Below, piece after piece: positions 1 to 7,292 of a stretch of DNA of 64,000 nt. The translations under genes were made by a program, and so were the position numbers. Location: assembly GCA_963767285.1 (NCBI GenBank), contig CAVYDJ010000002.1, positions 62,001 to 126,000 on the forward strand, read 5' to 3'. Under the pieces are notes generated by a model. That model worked only from the letters and a program-made list of their open reading frames with translations. It was not told where the DNA came from and made no database searches. Within the stretch, counting starts at the first letter, position 1. The number at the start of each line of letters is the position of its first letter. The DNA is from WHSW01 sp963767285 (GTDB lineage Bacteria > Actinomycetota > Thermoleophilia > Solirubrobacterales > 70-9).

Positions 1-635
1 ACGTTGTCGGGGTAATCGACGACATCGTTGGCGACCATGCCCTCGAGCCATTCGCGCGCGGTGTCGTCCCCGTAGGCGAGCCGCAGGGCGGTCACGTACT
101 GCTGGAGCGAGTCGCTCACCGGGCTCCACCCGACGCGCCCATTCCACTCCGGGGCCGTGAGCTCGAGGGGTGAGTCCGGGAGCTCCCCGGCGTCGATCTC
201 CGGCCCGTAGGCGATCACCCGGGCGCGCCCGGTGACGCCGACCCAGCGCCCCTCCGGGTCCCGGTATTGCGGCGGGACCCGTTCGAGGATGTCGTCCGGC
301 AGCGGCGTCAGCAGCCCGCGCGCGGCGAGCGCTCCGATCGCCCCCGGCTCCTGGGCGAAGAAGACGTCGGCCGGGGAGTTGTCGCCCTCCTCGATCAGGG
401 TCGCGGCGAGGTCGCCGGTGTCGGCGAACCGCACCTGCACGTCACGATCGGCCTCGGACTCATAGGCATCGACCGCGCCGCCGATCGCGGCCGGGATCCG
501 CCCGGAGTAGAGCGTGATGCCCTCCGTCTCCGGCTCGTCGCCGCCCGCGTCCGTGTCCGGGGACGTGGCGCTGCAGCCCGAAGCGAGAATCGCGGCGACT
601 GCGAGCAAGATGGTGGCTGGAGCGATGCTGGTCAC
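1..635 (-). CDS. Fe(3+) ABC transporter substrate-binding lipoprotein (C-terminus beyond window)
   Basis: This is the 5' part of a reverse-strand gene that runs off the left edge; about 211 codons are visible. I translated it by hand from the GTG at 635. It begins with a hydrophobic signal ending in a lipobox (LASGC, Cys near residue 21). Then come ITLYSGRIPAAIGGAVDAYE and ADVFFAQEPGAIGALAARGLL, the typical N-lobe of FbpA/FutA/IdiA iron-binding proteins (Fe3+ family of solute-binding proteins). The mature protein should sit on the outer face of the membrane and hand ferric iron to an ABC permease lying outside the window. A DtxR/IdeR-like box lies 31 nt upstream. The family call is confident; iron as substrate is supported by that box. 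A related solute (thiamine, phosphonate) is the alternative. Confidence 0.85.
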   Translation of the reverse strand, partial: MTSIAPATILLAVAAILASGCSATSPDTDAGGDEPETEGITLYSGRIPAAIGGAVDAYESEADRDVQVRFADTGDLAATLIEEGDNSPADVFFAQEPGAIGALAARGLLTPLPDDILERVPPQYRDPEGRWVGVTGRARVIAYGPEIDAGELPDSPLELTAPEWNGRVGWSPVSDSLQQYVTALRLAYGDDTAREWLEGMVANDVVDYPDN

Positions 636-666
636 GGTCGTGTTCGGGCCGGCTCGCCCGATCCTG

Positions 667-685
667 TTAGGGAAGCCTAATCTTA
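667..685. promoter_or_regulatory. DtxR/IdeR-like iron box between the divergent transporter and membrane-protein genes
   Basis: The 19-mer TTAGGGAAGCCTAATCTTA matches about 15 of 19 positions of the IdeR/DtxR consensus (TTAGGTTAGSCTAACCTAA). Its core is the inverted repeat TTAGG-N4-CCTAA at 667-680. It overlaps the likely -10 (TAATCT, 678-683) of the rightward gene starting at 690, and lies 31 nt from the start of the leftward iron-binding lipoprotein. Iron-loaded repressor bound here would block both genes. No regulator gene is in view. Confidence 0.6.
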
Positions 686-689
686 GGGG

Positions 690-2099
690 GTGCCCTCGCT
701 TCGGATCGCAGTCCCCGCGGGCATCTGCGCGCTCGCGGCCCTCTCGCTGCTCGCCCCCTACGAGCCGCTCTATGACGCGTGGGCGTGGCTTGTATGGGGC
801 AGGGAGACCGCCGGCCTCGATCTCGATACGACCGCCGGTCCCTCATGGAAGCCGCTCCCGGTGGTCGTCACAACCGTGCTGTCGCCGGCCGGCGACGCCG
901 CTCCGGCGCTGTGGCTGTTCGTCGCTCGTGCCGCCGGGCTGGCGGCGGTGGCGCTCGCGTGGAAGCTCGCGTCGAGCCTCTCGATCCCGGCGCAGCAGAC
1001 AGCCCGGCTCTCGCCCCGCACCGTGCGCCGGGCAAGGCTCGGCGCCGGGCTGGTCGCGGCCGCCGGTCTGATCCTGCTCTTCGACCCGTTCACCTCGTGG
1101 ACGCGGCAGTTCGCGGGTGGCCTGTCCGAGCCCCTGTTGGTGGCGCTAATCCTGGGGGCGGTCGATCGCGCGCTCGCCGACCGCCACGGGCAGGCGCTCG
1201 CGCTCGGTCTTGCCGCCGCACTGCTGCGTCCTGAGGCCTGGCCGCTGTTCGGCGCCTACCTGCTTTGGACCTGGCGTCACCGACCCGAGCTGCGCCGCTG
1301 GATCGTGGCCGCGGCGATCGGCCTGCCGGCGCTGTGGCTGGTGCCCGACCTGCTCGCCTCCGGCGACGCGCTGACGGGCGCCGACCGGGCGCGCGAGGGC
1401 ACCGGCTCCGCGCTGCCCGAGGCCGTCGAGGCGCTGGGACGGGCGTTCGAGCTGCCGCTGGCGGCGCTCTGGGTGGGTGCGGCGGCCTGCGTCGCCGGGG
1501 CCTGGAGAGACCGGGAACGGGAGATCCTCGTGCTCGCGGGCGGCGCGGCGGCCTGGCTCGCGATCGTCGCGGCGCTCTCCGCGTTGGGCTATGCGGGGTT
1601 GCCCCGCTTCTTCGCGCCGGCGGCGGCGATCGTCTGCGTGCTCGGCGCGGTCGGGCTCCTCCGGCTGGCCGTGGCGGCCGCCACCGGCGCCGAGGGCCGA
1701 GCGCGGCCGGCGCTCGCGCTGGTGGTCCTGCTGGCCGCCGGCATCGTGGTGCAGGGAGCGGTCCGGGCGGCGGAGATCCCCGGCGAGCTGGATCGCGCCC
1801 GCGCCCAGGGGACGGCGGTCGACGACCTCGAAGCCGCCGTCAAGGGGGTCGCCGCCGATTCCGTCGTCGCCTGCCCGCCGCCTTCGATCACCGACTTCCT
1901 CTTCGTGCCCCCGCTGGCCTGGGACCTGGAGCGCTCGATCTCGGAGATCGAGGTGCGCGTCGCGACGCCGCCGAGCGCGGGCTACGCGTTTGCCGGGACG
2001 GAAGCGACGCCGGCGGGGACGGCGCTCGAAACCACGCGGACGCCGGTGTCCCGCAGCGGCGAGTGGACCGTCTACAGGGTCTCCTGTGTCATAAATTAG
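690..2099 (+). CDS. polytopic membrane protein, probable GT-C type glycosyltransferase
   Basis: A 469-residue protein with about ten hydrophobic segments and short loops. An early extracytoplasmic loop carries YEPLYDAWAW, in the place where membrane GT-C glycosyltransferases (ArnT/PMT-like) keep an acidic catalytic motif, and the C-terminal ~100 residues form a soluble tail. That layout fits transfer of a sugar from a polyprenyl carrier on the outer face of the membrane, but I see no firm family signature. The GTG at 690 is chosen because a TAATCT hexamer ends 6 nt before it, suggesting a leaderless transcript. It is the first of four tightly spaced rightward genes (690-5500) and is probably repressed by iron through the box overlapping its promoter. 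Confidence 0.6.
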   Translation: MPSLRIAVPAGICALAALSLLAPYEPLYDAWAWLVWGRETAGLDLDTTAGPSWKPLPVVVTTVLSPAGDAAPALWLFVARAAGLAAVALAWKLASSLSIPAQQTARLSPRTVRRARLGAGLVAAAGLILLFDPFTSWTRQFAGGLSEPLLVALILGAVDRALADRHGQALALGLAAALLRPEAWPLFGAYLLWTWRHRPELRRWIVAAAIGLPALWLVPDLLASGDALTGADRAREGTGSALPEAVEALGRAFELPLAALWVGAAACVAGAWRDREREILVLAGGAAAWLAIVAALSALGYAGLPRFFAPAAAIVCVLGAVGLLRLAVAAATGAEGRARPALALVVLLAAGIVVQGAVRAAEIPGELDRARAQGTAVDDLEAAVKGVAADSVVACPPPSITDFLFVPPLAWDLERSISEIEVRVATPPSAGYAFAGTEATPAGTALETTRTPVSRSGEWTVYRVSCVIN

Positions 2100-2109
2100 G
2101 TATGCCTAA
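2096..2109 (+). promoter_or_regulatory. second TTAGG-N4-CCTAA iron-box-like site
   Basis: TTAGGTATGCCTAA repeats the half-site spacing of the box at 667-680. It lies across the stop codon of the membrane-protein gene (TAG 2097-2099) and the ATG at 2102 of the glycosyltransferase gene. With the first box it suggests a DtxR-family operator that can control the downstream genes separately. It overlaps coding sequence, so chance cannot be excluded. Confidence 0.45.
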
Positions 2110-3031
2110 CTCTCGGCAGCACACGATGGCGGTGGTCGTCCCGGCCACCGACCGGCCGGAAACCCTGGTCAGGTGCGTTGATGCGCTCGAGGCCTCGACC
2201 GAGCCGCCGGACGAGCTCGTCGTGGTCGAGGAGCCCGCCGGGGCAGGGCCCGCGGCCGCTCGCAACGCGGGCGTGGCGGCGACGAGCAGCGATCTGATCG
2301 CCTTCGTCGATGCCGACGTCATGGTCGATCCCGAGGCGCTGGCGAGGATTCGCGCGCGGTTCGACGCCGACCCGCAGCTCGCGGCGGTGTTCGGAACGTA
2401 TGACGACTCGCCGGCGGCCCCGGAGACCGTCTCGCAGTTCCGCAACCTGCTGCACCACCACGTGCATGTCTCCTCGCCGGGTCCCGCGGAGACCTTCTGG
2501 GCCGGGCTCGGGGCGATCCGTCGTGACCGGTTCGAGCAGGTGGGCGGATTCGACTCGGCTCGTTACCCGGCACCGGCGATCGAGGACATCGAGCTCGGCG
2601 TCAGGCTGCGGCGCGCCGGTGGGTTGATCGTGCTCGATCCCTCCGTCCAGGGCAAGCACCTGAAGCGGTGGTCGTTGCGGTCCATGGTCGATACCGACCT
2701 GCGCCGCCGCGGCGCTCCCTGGACCCGGCTGCAGCTCGAGGGCGGGGCGGCGTCCAACGCCCTCAACCTGAGCTGGCGCCATCGCCTTTCCGCGCTTGCT
2801 TCGGTGATCGCGCTCACCGCGGCGTTGATCCGTCGCCCACGTGCCGCGATGGCCGCAATCGCCTCGCTGCTCGTCCTGAACGGTCCCTTCTACGCCCTAC
2901 TCGCCCGCCGCGGAGGACCCCGGCTGGTGGGGGCCGGGATCGTCCTCCACATCGCCCACCACCTGACCGCGGTGGCTTCGGTGGGCGTCGGCATCGCGGA
3001 GCACCTGCTGGATCGGCGCGGGCAACCATGA
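2102..3031 (+). CDS. family 2 glycosyltransferase with C-terminal membrane segments
   Basis: A 309-residue GT-A fold glycosyltransferase. The N-terminal strand is MAVVVPATDRPETL, the metal/nucleotide-sugar DxD is in LIAFVDADVMVDPEAL (about residue 70), and a GGFDSARYPAPAIEDIELGVR stretch supplies the acceptor-site ED motif of GT2 enzymes. The last ~80 residues hold two or three hydrophobic segments, so the enzyme is membrane attached and probably works on a lipid-linked acceptor. ATG 2102 is used; ATG 2126 is a possible alternative because the upstream ATG lies inside the iron-box-like repeat. The gene overlaps the next by ATGA (3028-3031), so the two are translationally coupled. The sugar and acceptor cannot be read from the sequence. 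Confidence 0.82.
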   Translation: MPNSRQHTMAVVVPATDRPETLVRCVDALEASTEPPDELVVVEEPAGAGPAAARNAGVAATSSDLIAFVDADVMVDPEALARIRARFDADPQLAAVFGTYDDSPAAPETVSQFRNLLHHHVHVSSPGPAETFWAGLGAIRRDRFEQVGGFDSARYPAPAIEDIELGVRLRRAGGLIVLDPSVQGKHLKRWSLRSMVDTDLRRRGAPWTRLQLEGGAASNALNLSWRHRLSALASVIALTAALIRRPRAAMAAIASLLVLNGPFYALLARRGGPRLVGAGIVLHIAHHLTAVASVGVGIAEHLLDRRGQP

Positions 3032-3954
3032 GCGAGTCCGGCGCTTCGCTGCGCCTCGGTGTGATCGGATGCGGCCGGCTCGCCGAGCTCGGTTATGCGC
3101 CGGCGGTGGCGGCGCTCGACGGGGTCACCGTGGCGGCGGTCGCCGATCCGGATCGAGGCCGGCGCGAGTTGCTCGCGAGCAGGTTCGGAAACGGGCGGCC
3201 GATCCCGGCGTTCGAGACCGCCGGCGAGCTGATCGCCGCAGGCGTCGCCGAGGCGGTGGTGATCGCCAGCCCGCCCGCCGAGCACGTCTGGCAGGCGGAG
3301 CTGGCCGGCCGCGCCGGGTTGCCGGCACTGGTCGAAAAGCCGCCAGCGTCATCGGGCTCCGGTGCGGCGCGGCTCGCCGCCCTCGACCCCCCGCCATGGG
3401 TCGGCTTCAACCGCCGCTTCCAGCACGCGGAGCGGCTGGTGAAGCGGATCCCGGCGCGGGGCATGCTCTCGCTCGAGCTCGAGCTCCGCTATCGCCGCGA
3501 GTCGTGGCGGCCGGTGAGCGTGGCCGACGATGCCGGCGCCGACCTGGCGCCGCACCTGGTCGACCTCGCCCTCTGGCTGACGGCTTCGCGCTCGGCGCGG
3601 GTGCGCTCGGCGACGCTCGCCGGGCGACGAGCGCAACTGGAGCTCGAGACCGAGCGCGGGACGGCGGTGATTCGCTGCGCCACGGACCGCAACCATCGCG
3701 AGCTGGTCACGGTCCGCGACGCTTCCGGCCACACCGTCGCCCGTAGCCGGGACGGCGGTCCACTGGCCCTGGTCGCGGGGAGGGTCCCCGGGCGCGAGCA
3801 TCCGCTGGTTCGCTCGCTGCGGGCCCAGCTCACGCGCTTCGCAGCCGCGGCCAGCGGAGGCGATCCGGGGCGCCTCGCGACGGCGGCGGAAGGCGCTCGG
3901 GTGATGGCTCTGATCGACGAGGCCCGGCGGGTCGCGGCAGGCGAGACCCGATGA
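3028..3954 (+). CDS. Gfo/Idh/MocA family oxidoreductase
   Basis: A 308-residue NAD(P)-dependent sugar or cyclitol dehydrogenase-like protein. The Rossmann start is LGVIGCGRLAELGYAP (GxGxxA type), followed by VVIASPPAEHV and the EKPPASS motif (EKP, the signature lysine of Gfo/Idh/MocA enzymes). Later, VGFNRRFQHA and a D-x3-H-type segment (DLAPHLVDLALWL) supply the substrate pocket. The gene starts at ATG 3028 inside the previous stop (ATGA) and ends by ATGA overlap with the next at 3951, so it sits in a compact operon with a glycosyltransferase and a phosphoesterase. Oxidation or epimerisation of the sugar handled by these glycosyltransferases is an inference. Confidence 0.82.
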   Translation: MSESGASLRLGVIGCGRLAELGYAPAVAALDGVTVAAVADPDRGRRELLASRFGNGRPIPAFETAGELIAAGVAEAVVIASPPAEHVWQAELAGRAGLPALVEKPPASSGSGAARLAALDPPPWVGFNRRFQHAERLVKRIPARGMLSLELELRYRRESWRPVSVADDAGADLAPHLVDLALWLTASRSARVRSATLAGRRAQLELETERGTAVIRCATDRNHRELVTVRDASGHTVARSRDGGPLALVAGRVPGREHPLVRSLRAQLTRFAAAASGGDPGRLATAAEGARVMALIDEARRVAAGETR

Positions 3955-5492
3955 TCTGCGTCCTGCAGTTCGATTCGGCGAGCGTCTCGCGGCTCGAGCG
4001 GCTGCTCGACCAGCGGCGGCTGCCCGCCCTTGCGTCCCTGCTCGAAGCGGGCAGCCGGGTGGAGCTGGAGACCCCGGCGGCCGACTTCGCGGCGGGGGCC
4101 TTCTACACGCTCTACAGCGGGGTCGAGCTCGGCGACCACGGGATCTTCTATCCGTTCCAGTGGTCTGCAGGCGAGCAGCGGGCGCGCTACGCGACCGCGT
4201 TCGAAGCTCCACCCGCGGTGTGGGAGCGGCTCGCCGAGTCGGGCCTACGAACCCTGGCGATCGACCCGTACGAGAGCCGCCCGCCGGCCCGCGCGGAGGG
4301 GGTGTTCGTCTGCGGCTGGGGTTTTACCGACCGCGTCGTGATGCCGCGATGGTCCCATCCACAGGGCGCGGGGCGGGAGTACGCGCGGCGCCATGGGCGC
4401 GGCCCGGAGGCGACTGAGATCTTCGGACGGCCGCGGCCCCGGGATCTGCTGGCGCTGCGGGACAAGCTGGTCGCGGCGCCGGGTCGGATTGCGACCCTGG
4501 CCGAGGACCTGCTCACGCGCGAACGCTTCGACCTGGCCTGGCTCACATTCAGCGCCGCCCACGTCGCGGGTCACCAGTTCTGGGACCTGTCGCAGCTCGA
4601 CGCCGACCGCCTCGATCCCGGGCAGCGCGCGGCGCTCCAAACGGCGCTCGACGATGTCTACGTGGCGGTGGACGACGCGCTCGGCAGGGTGCTCGCGGTC
4701 CTGCCGCCCGGGACCGACACGATCGTCACGTCGGCGGTCGGCATGGGCGTCAACACCAGCCACGCGGACCTGCTGCCGGCGATGCTGGAGCGTGTCCTCG
4801 CCGGGGGCCCGCTCGAACACGGCGACGCGGGAGCGATCTGGCGGCTGCGGGCCGCCCTGCCGGCGTCGGTGCGCGCGGCCGTGGCCGGAGCGATCCCGGA
4901 TCGGCTGGCGCTGGAGCTGACCGCACGGCTGGAGCTGCGCGGGGTCAACTGGAAGTCGACCCGCGCGTTCACTCATCCGGCCGACAACCAGGGCTACGTG
5001 CGCCTCAACCTGCGCGGGCGCGAACGCGACGGCATCGTCGACCCGGCCGAGGCCGATGACCTCTGCGACGAGATCTCGGCCGGGCTGGCCACCTTCACCG
5101 ATCCCGAAGGGCGCCCCGCGGTCGCCGACGTGGCTCGGGTCGCGGCCCGCTACCCGGGCGAGCACGCCGACCGGCTCCCGGACCTCGCCGTACGCTGGGC
5201 CGAGCGCCCGGCGACGGCAGTGTCCTCGCTGCGCTCGCCGCGGTTCGGCGAGGTGCGCCGTCAGGGGAGCGGCTCGGGACGGTCGGGGAACCACACCCCG
5301 GGCGATGCCTGGGCGGTGCTCGCGCCGGGCGCCGCCGTGCCGGCCGAGACTCGCGGCCACCGCGGCTGGTCGACGTCGCGGCCACCGTCTGCGAGCTCGC
5401 CGGCGCCGATCGCGCCGGCCTGCCCGGGGAGCCCCTCCTTCAGGCGCCGCTGCGCCGGGTCAGTCGCTCCGCGGCCACGCCGGCAGCGGTAA
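3951..5492 (+). CDS. alkaline phosphatase/phosphodiesterase superfamily protein, apparently frameshifted at the C-terminus
   Basis: About 460 residues match type I phosphodiesterase/nucleotide pyrophosphatase-like proteins. There is an N-terminal metal-binding aspartate (VLQFDSASV), a GAFYTLYSGVELGDHGI segment with the likely nucleophile Thr/Ser, HVAGHQFWD, and the late THPADNQGYVRLNLRGRE motif seen in this group. From about 5360 the open frame turns into low-complexity Ser/Pro/Arg. The -1 frame reads RLVDVAATVCELAGADRAGL and stops at 5498-5500, which is the normal end of this superfamily. One missing base near 5340-5362 would restore it. This may be a sequencing error or a real mutation. The gene's tail overlaps the convergent glycosyltransferase. 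Confidence 0.75.
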   Translation: MICVLQFDSASVSRLERLLDQRRLPALASLLEAGSRVELETPAADFAAGAFYTLYSGVELGDHGIFYPFQWSAGEQRARYATAFEAPPAVWERLAESGLRTLAIDPYESRPPARAEGVFVCGWGFTDRVVMPRWSHPQGAGREYARRHGRGPEATEIFGRPRPRDLLALRDKLVAAPGRIATLAEDLLTRERFDLAWLTFSAAHVAGHQFWDLSQLDADRLDPGQRAALQTALDDVYVAVDDALGRVLAVLPPGTDTIVTSAVGMGVNTSHADLLPAMLERVLAGGPLEHGDAGAIWRLRAALPASVRAAVAGAIPDRLALELTARLELRGVNWKSTRAFTHPADNQGYVRLNLRGRERDGIVDPAEADDLCDEISAGLATFTDPEGRPAVADVARVAARYPGEHADRLPDLAVRWAERPATAVSSLRSPRFGEVRRQGSGSGRSGNHTPGDAWAVLAPGAAVPAETRGHRGWSTSRPPSASSPAPIAPACPGSPSFRRRCAGSVAPRPRRQR

Positions 5493-6291
5493 CGCCCTGA
5501 GCGGCGATAACGAGGGCGCCCGCCGCCGGCCCGCGCTCGAACCCCCTCCGGATCAGCCCCGTGTAGAACCCTGGGCGCGAGAGCCGGCGCCCGGTGGCCG
5601 CCGCCCGGTAGCGGGCGGCCCCGCGGCCGTACGCGAACTGCTGGCGGACAAAGCCGGCCGGCCCCAGGCGCTGGCGATGGATGACGACGGCGCCGGGCAC
5701 GAAGACCGGAGCGATGCCGGCCGCCGCGGCCCGGTCCGACCAGTCGCGGTCCTCGCCTGCCGGCGTCGGAAAGCTCTCATCGAACGGCAGGCGGGTGAGC
5801 TTGTCGCCGGCGACCGCCAGGTTGCACGTGGGGGCGAAGCCCAGGCGACCGTAGGCGTCGAGCGAGGTGAGGGTCAGATGCTCCACGATCGCCTGCGAGG
5901 CCCGCACGGACGGCGTTGCGCCCGGCGGGGCAGCGGTCATGCCCGCCGCCGCGCCGAACTCGGCGGCCGAGAGGGCAAGGGCCTCCGCCCAACCGGGCTC
6001 GGGCTCGCAGTCGTCGTCGAGGAAGCAGACGACGTCGCCCCCGGCGGCCCGCGCGCCGAGGTTGCGGGCGGTGGCGGGCCCCTGCCCGTTGCCTCGAATC
6101 AGGCGGGCCCCCGGAGCCAGCTCGAGCGCCAGGGCGACCGCGGCGCGATCGCGGGAGCCGTCGTCGACGACCACCACTTCGTGCTGGGCGCCCAGCCCCT
6201 GCGCGGCGAGCGCGGAAAGGCAGCCGGCCAGTGCGGCGGGGCGGTCACGGGTCGGGATTACGATCGAGATCTGCATCGGAGGAACCGGCAC
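5440..6291 (-). CDS. family 2 glycosyltransferase
   Basis: A 283-residue soluble or peripherally bound glycosyltransferase. The reading begins MQISIVIPTRDRPAALAGCL, has VVVDDGSRD and the metal-binding DDDCEPEPGW motif (about residue 95), and keeps the later GEDRDWSDRAAAAG segment (ED motif). The GTG at 6291 is favoured because GGAGGGGG (6298-6305) lies 6 nt upstream of it; ATG 6276 is the alternative. The gene begins 1 nt after the stop of the ferritin-like remnant, so it has taken over that gene's expression signals. Its 3' end overlaps the convergent phosphoesterase gene by about 50 nt. Confidence 0.82.
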   Translation of the reverse strand: MPVPPMQISIVIPTRDRPAALAGCLSALAAQGLGAQHEVVVVDDGSRDRAAVALALELAPGARLIRGNGQGPATARNLGARAAGGDVVCFLDDDCEPEPGWAEALALSAAEFGAAAGMTAAPPGATPSVRASQAIVEHLTLTSLDAYGRLGFAPTCNLAVAGDKLTRLPFDESFPTPAGEDRDWSDRAAAAGIAPVFVPGAVVIHRQRLGPAGFVRQQFAYGRGAARYRAAATGRRLSRPGFYTGLIRRGFERGPAAGALVIAAQGVTAAGVAAERLTRRSGA

Positions 6292-6292
6292 G

Positions 6293-6367
6293 TCAGGTGA
6301 CCCCCTCCTGTTCGAGCGCCGCGCCGATCTGGTCGTTGAGCGCGTCGAGCAGGCGTTCCGATGGCAT
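6293..6367 (-). pseudogene. ferritin N-terminal remnant (24 codons)
   Basis: A short reading frame behind a good ribosome site (AGGAGGG, ten bases before the ATG at 6367) encodes MPSERLLDALNDQIGAAL and then stops after six more residues. The first 18 residues look like the start of bacterial ferritins, whose first helix typically reads like LL-ALN-QI-EF/EL. The iron-ligand glutamate and the four-helix bundle are missing. I read it as the retained start of a ferritin gene whose body was deleted when the glycosyltransferase came to lie next to it. A functional leader peptide is the alternative. Confidence 0.45.
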
Positions 6368-6476
6368 CGCGTCAGCCCTCCTGGCTGATGATTCCGAGGA
6401 CGGGTGATCGTATCCGCCGTCACGGCCGCCGAACGGTCCGTCGGTAAAGTCGGCGGCCGGCCGACTCTGATTGAAG

Positions 6477-7292
6477 ATGCTGATCCTGCTCACAAACGAC
6501 GACGGAATCGGCGCCCGCGGGCTGCAGGAGCTGCGCCGCGCGCTGCTCGAGCTCGACGATGTCGACGTCCGGGTCATCGCCCCGCACACCAACCGCAGCG
6601 GGACCGCGCGCAGCATCACGACCCGCTCGCCGATCTGGGTCGAGGAGGTCGAGTTCGACGACGGGACGACCGGCTTCGCCACCGAGGGCACCCCGGTCGA
6701 CTGCGTCCGGTTCGCCGACCTGGGCCTGCTCGGCGGGCGCCCCGAGCTGATCGTCTCCGGGATCAACCACGGCTCCAACCTGGGCGACGACGTCACCTAC
6801 TCGGGCACCGTCGCTGCCGCGTTCGAGGGCATCATCCTTGGCGTGCCGGGGATCGCGGTCTCTCAGCAGGCGGGGGTCGGCGGCATGGGGTACGCGGGCC
6901 GGGAGTTCGACTTCACGTACTCCGCCGCGATCGCCCGCGAGGTTGTGCGCCGGGTGATCGGCGAGGGCCTGGAGCCCTCGACGCTGATCAACATCAACTG
7001 CCCGGCCGGGGAGCCGGAGGGGATCGAGGTCGCCCGGCTCGGCAAGCGCCTCTACGACGACGAGCTGAAGCTGGTCGAGGAGGGCGAGGGCAACCGGCGG
7101 CGCTACAAGATCTATGGCTTCGAGCCGTCGCACGAGGACGAGCAGGGCACCGACCTCAACGTCGTCGCCGCGGGCCGCGTCGCGATCACGCCGATCCACT
7201 TCGACCTCACCGACCACGGCGAGATCGAGCGGCTCGAGAGCTGGGACCTGGCGGCGCTCGGCGCGGAGATCGGCCTGCCCGCGCCCAAATGA
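6477..7292 (+). CDS. surE: 5'-nucleotidase SurE
   Basis: A 271-residue SurE-family 5'/3'-nucleotidase (nucleoside monophosphate phosphatase, cytoplasmic). The start MLILLTNDDGIGARGL carries the catalytic DD pair. Further motifs are PHTNRSGTARSIT, the SGINHGSNLGDDVTYSGTV block and TDLNVVAAGRVAITPI near the end, all diagnostic. ATG 6477 gives the family's normal N-terminus; the TTG at 6471 would add two residues. The stop overlaps the ligA start by ATGA (7289-7292), so the two are co-translated. An imperfect hairpin (GTCGGC/GCCGAC, 6450-6466) lies just upstream. Confidence 0.95.
   Translation: MLILLTNDDGIGARGLQELRRALLELDDVDVRVIAPHTNRSGTARSITTRSPIWVEEVEFDDGTTGFATEGTPVDCVRFADLGLLGGRPELIVSGINHGSNLGDDVTYSGTVAAAFEGIILGVPGIAVSQQAGVGGMGYAGREFDFTYSAAIAREVVRRVIGEGLEPSTLININCPAGEPEGIEVARLGKRLYDDELKLVEEGEGNRRRYKIYGFEPSHEDEQGTDLNVVAAGRVAITPIHFDLTDHGEIERLESWDLAALGAEIGLPAPK

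Noticed and set aside
5056..6300. A 414-codon rightward open frame across the convergent gene ends
   Set aside because: It lies opposite the glycosyltransferase and in another frame of the phosphoesterase; composition is Arg/Gly/Pro-rich and no motif is visible. It is a high-GC shadow.
6293..6367. Mycofactocin-type or other RiPP precursor peptide
   Set aside because: The peptide lacks the C-terminal core expected of such precursors and no radical SAM maturase is adjacent; ferritin likeness explains it better.
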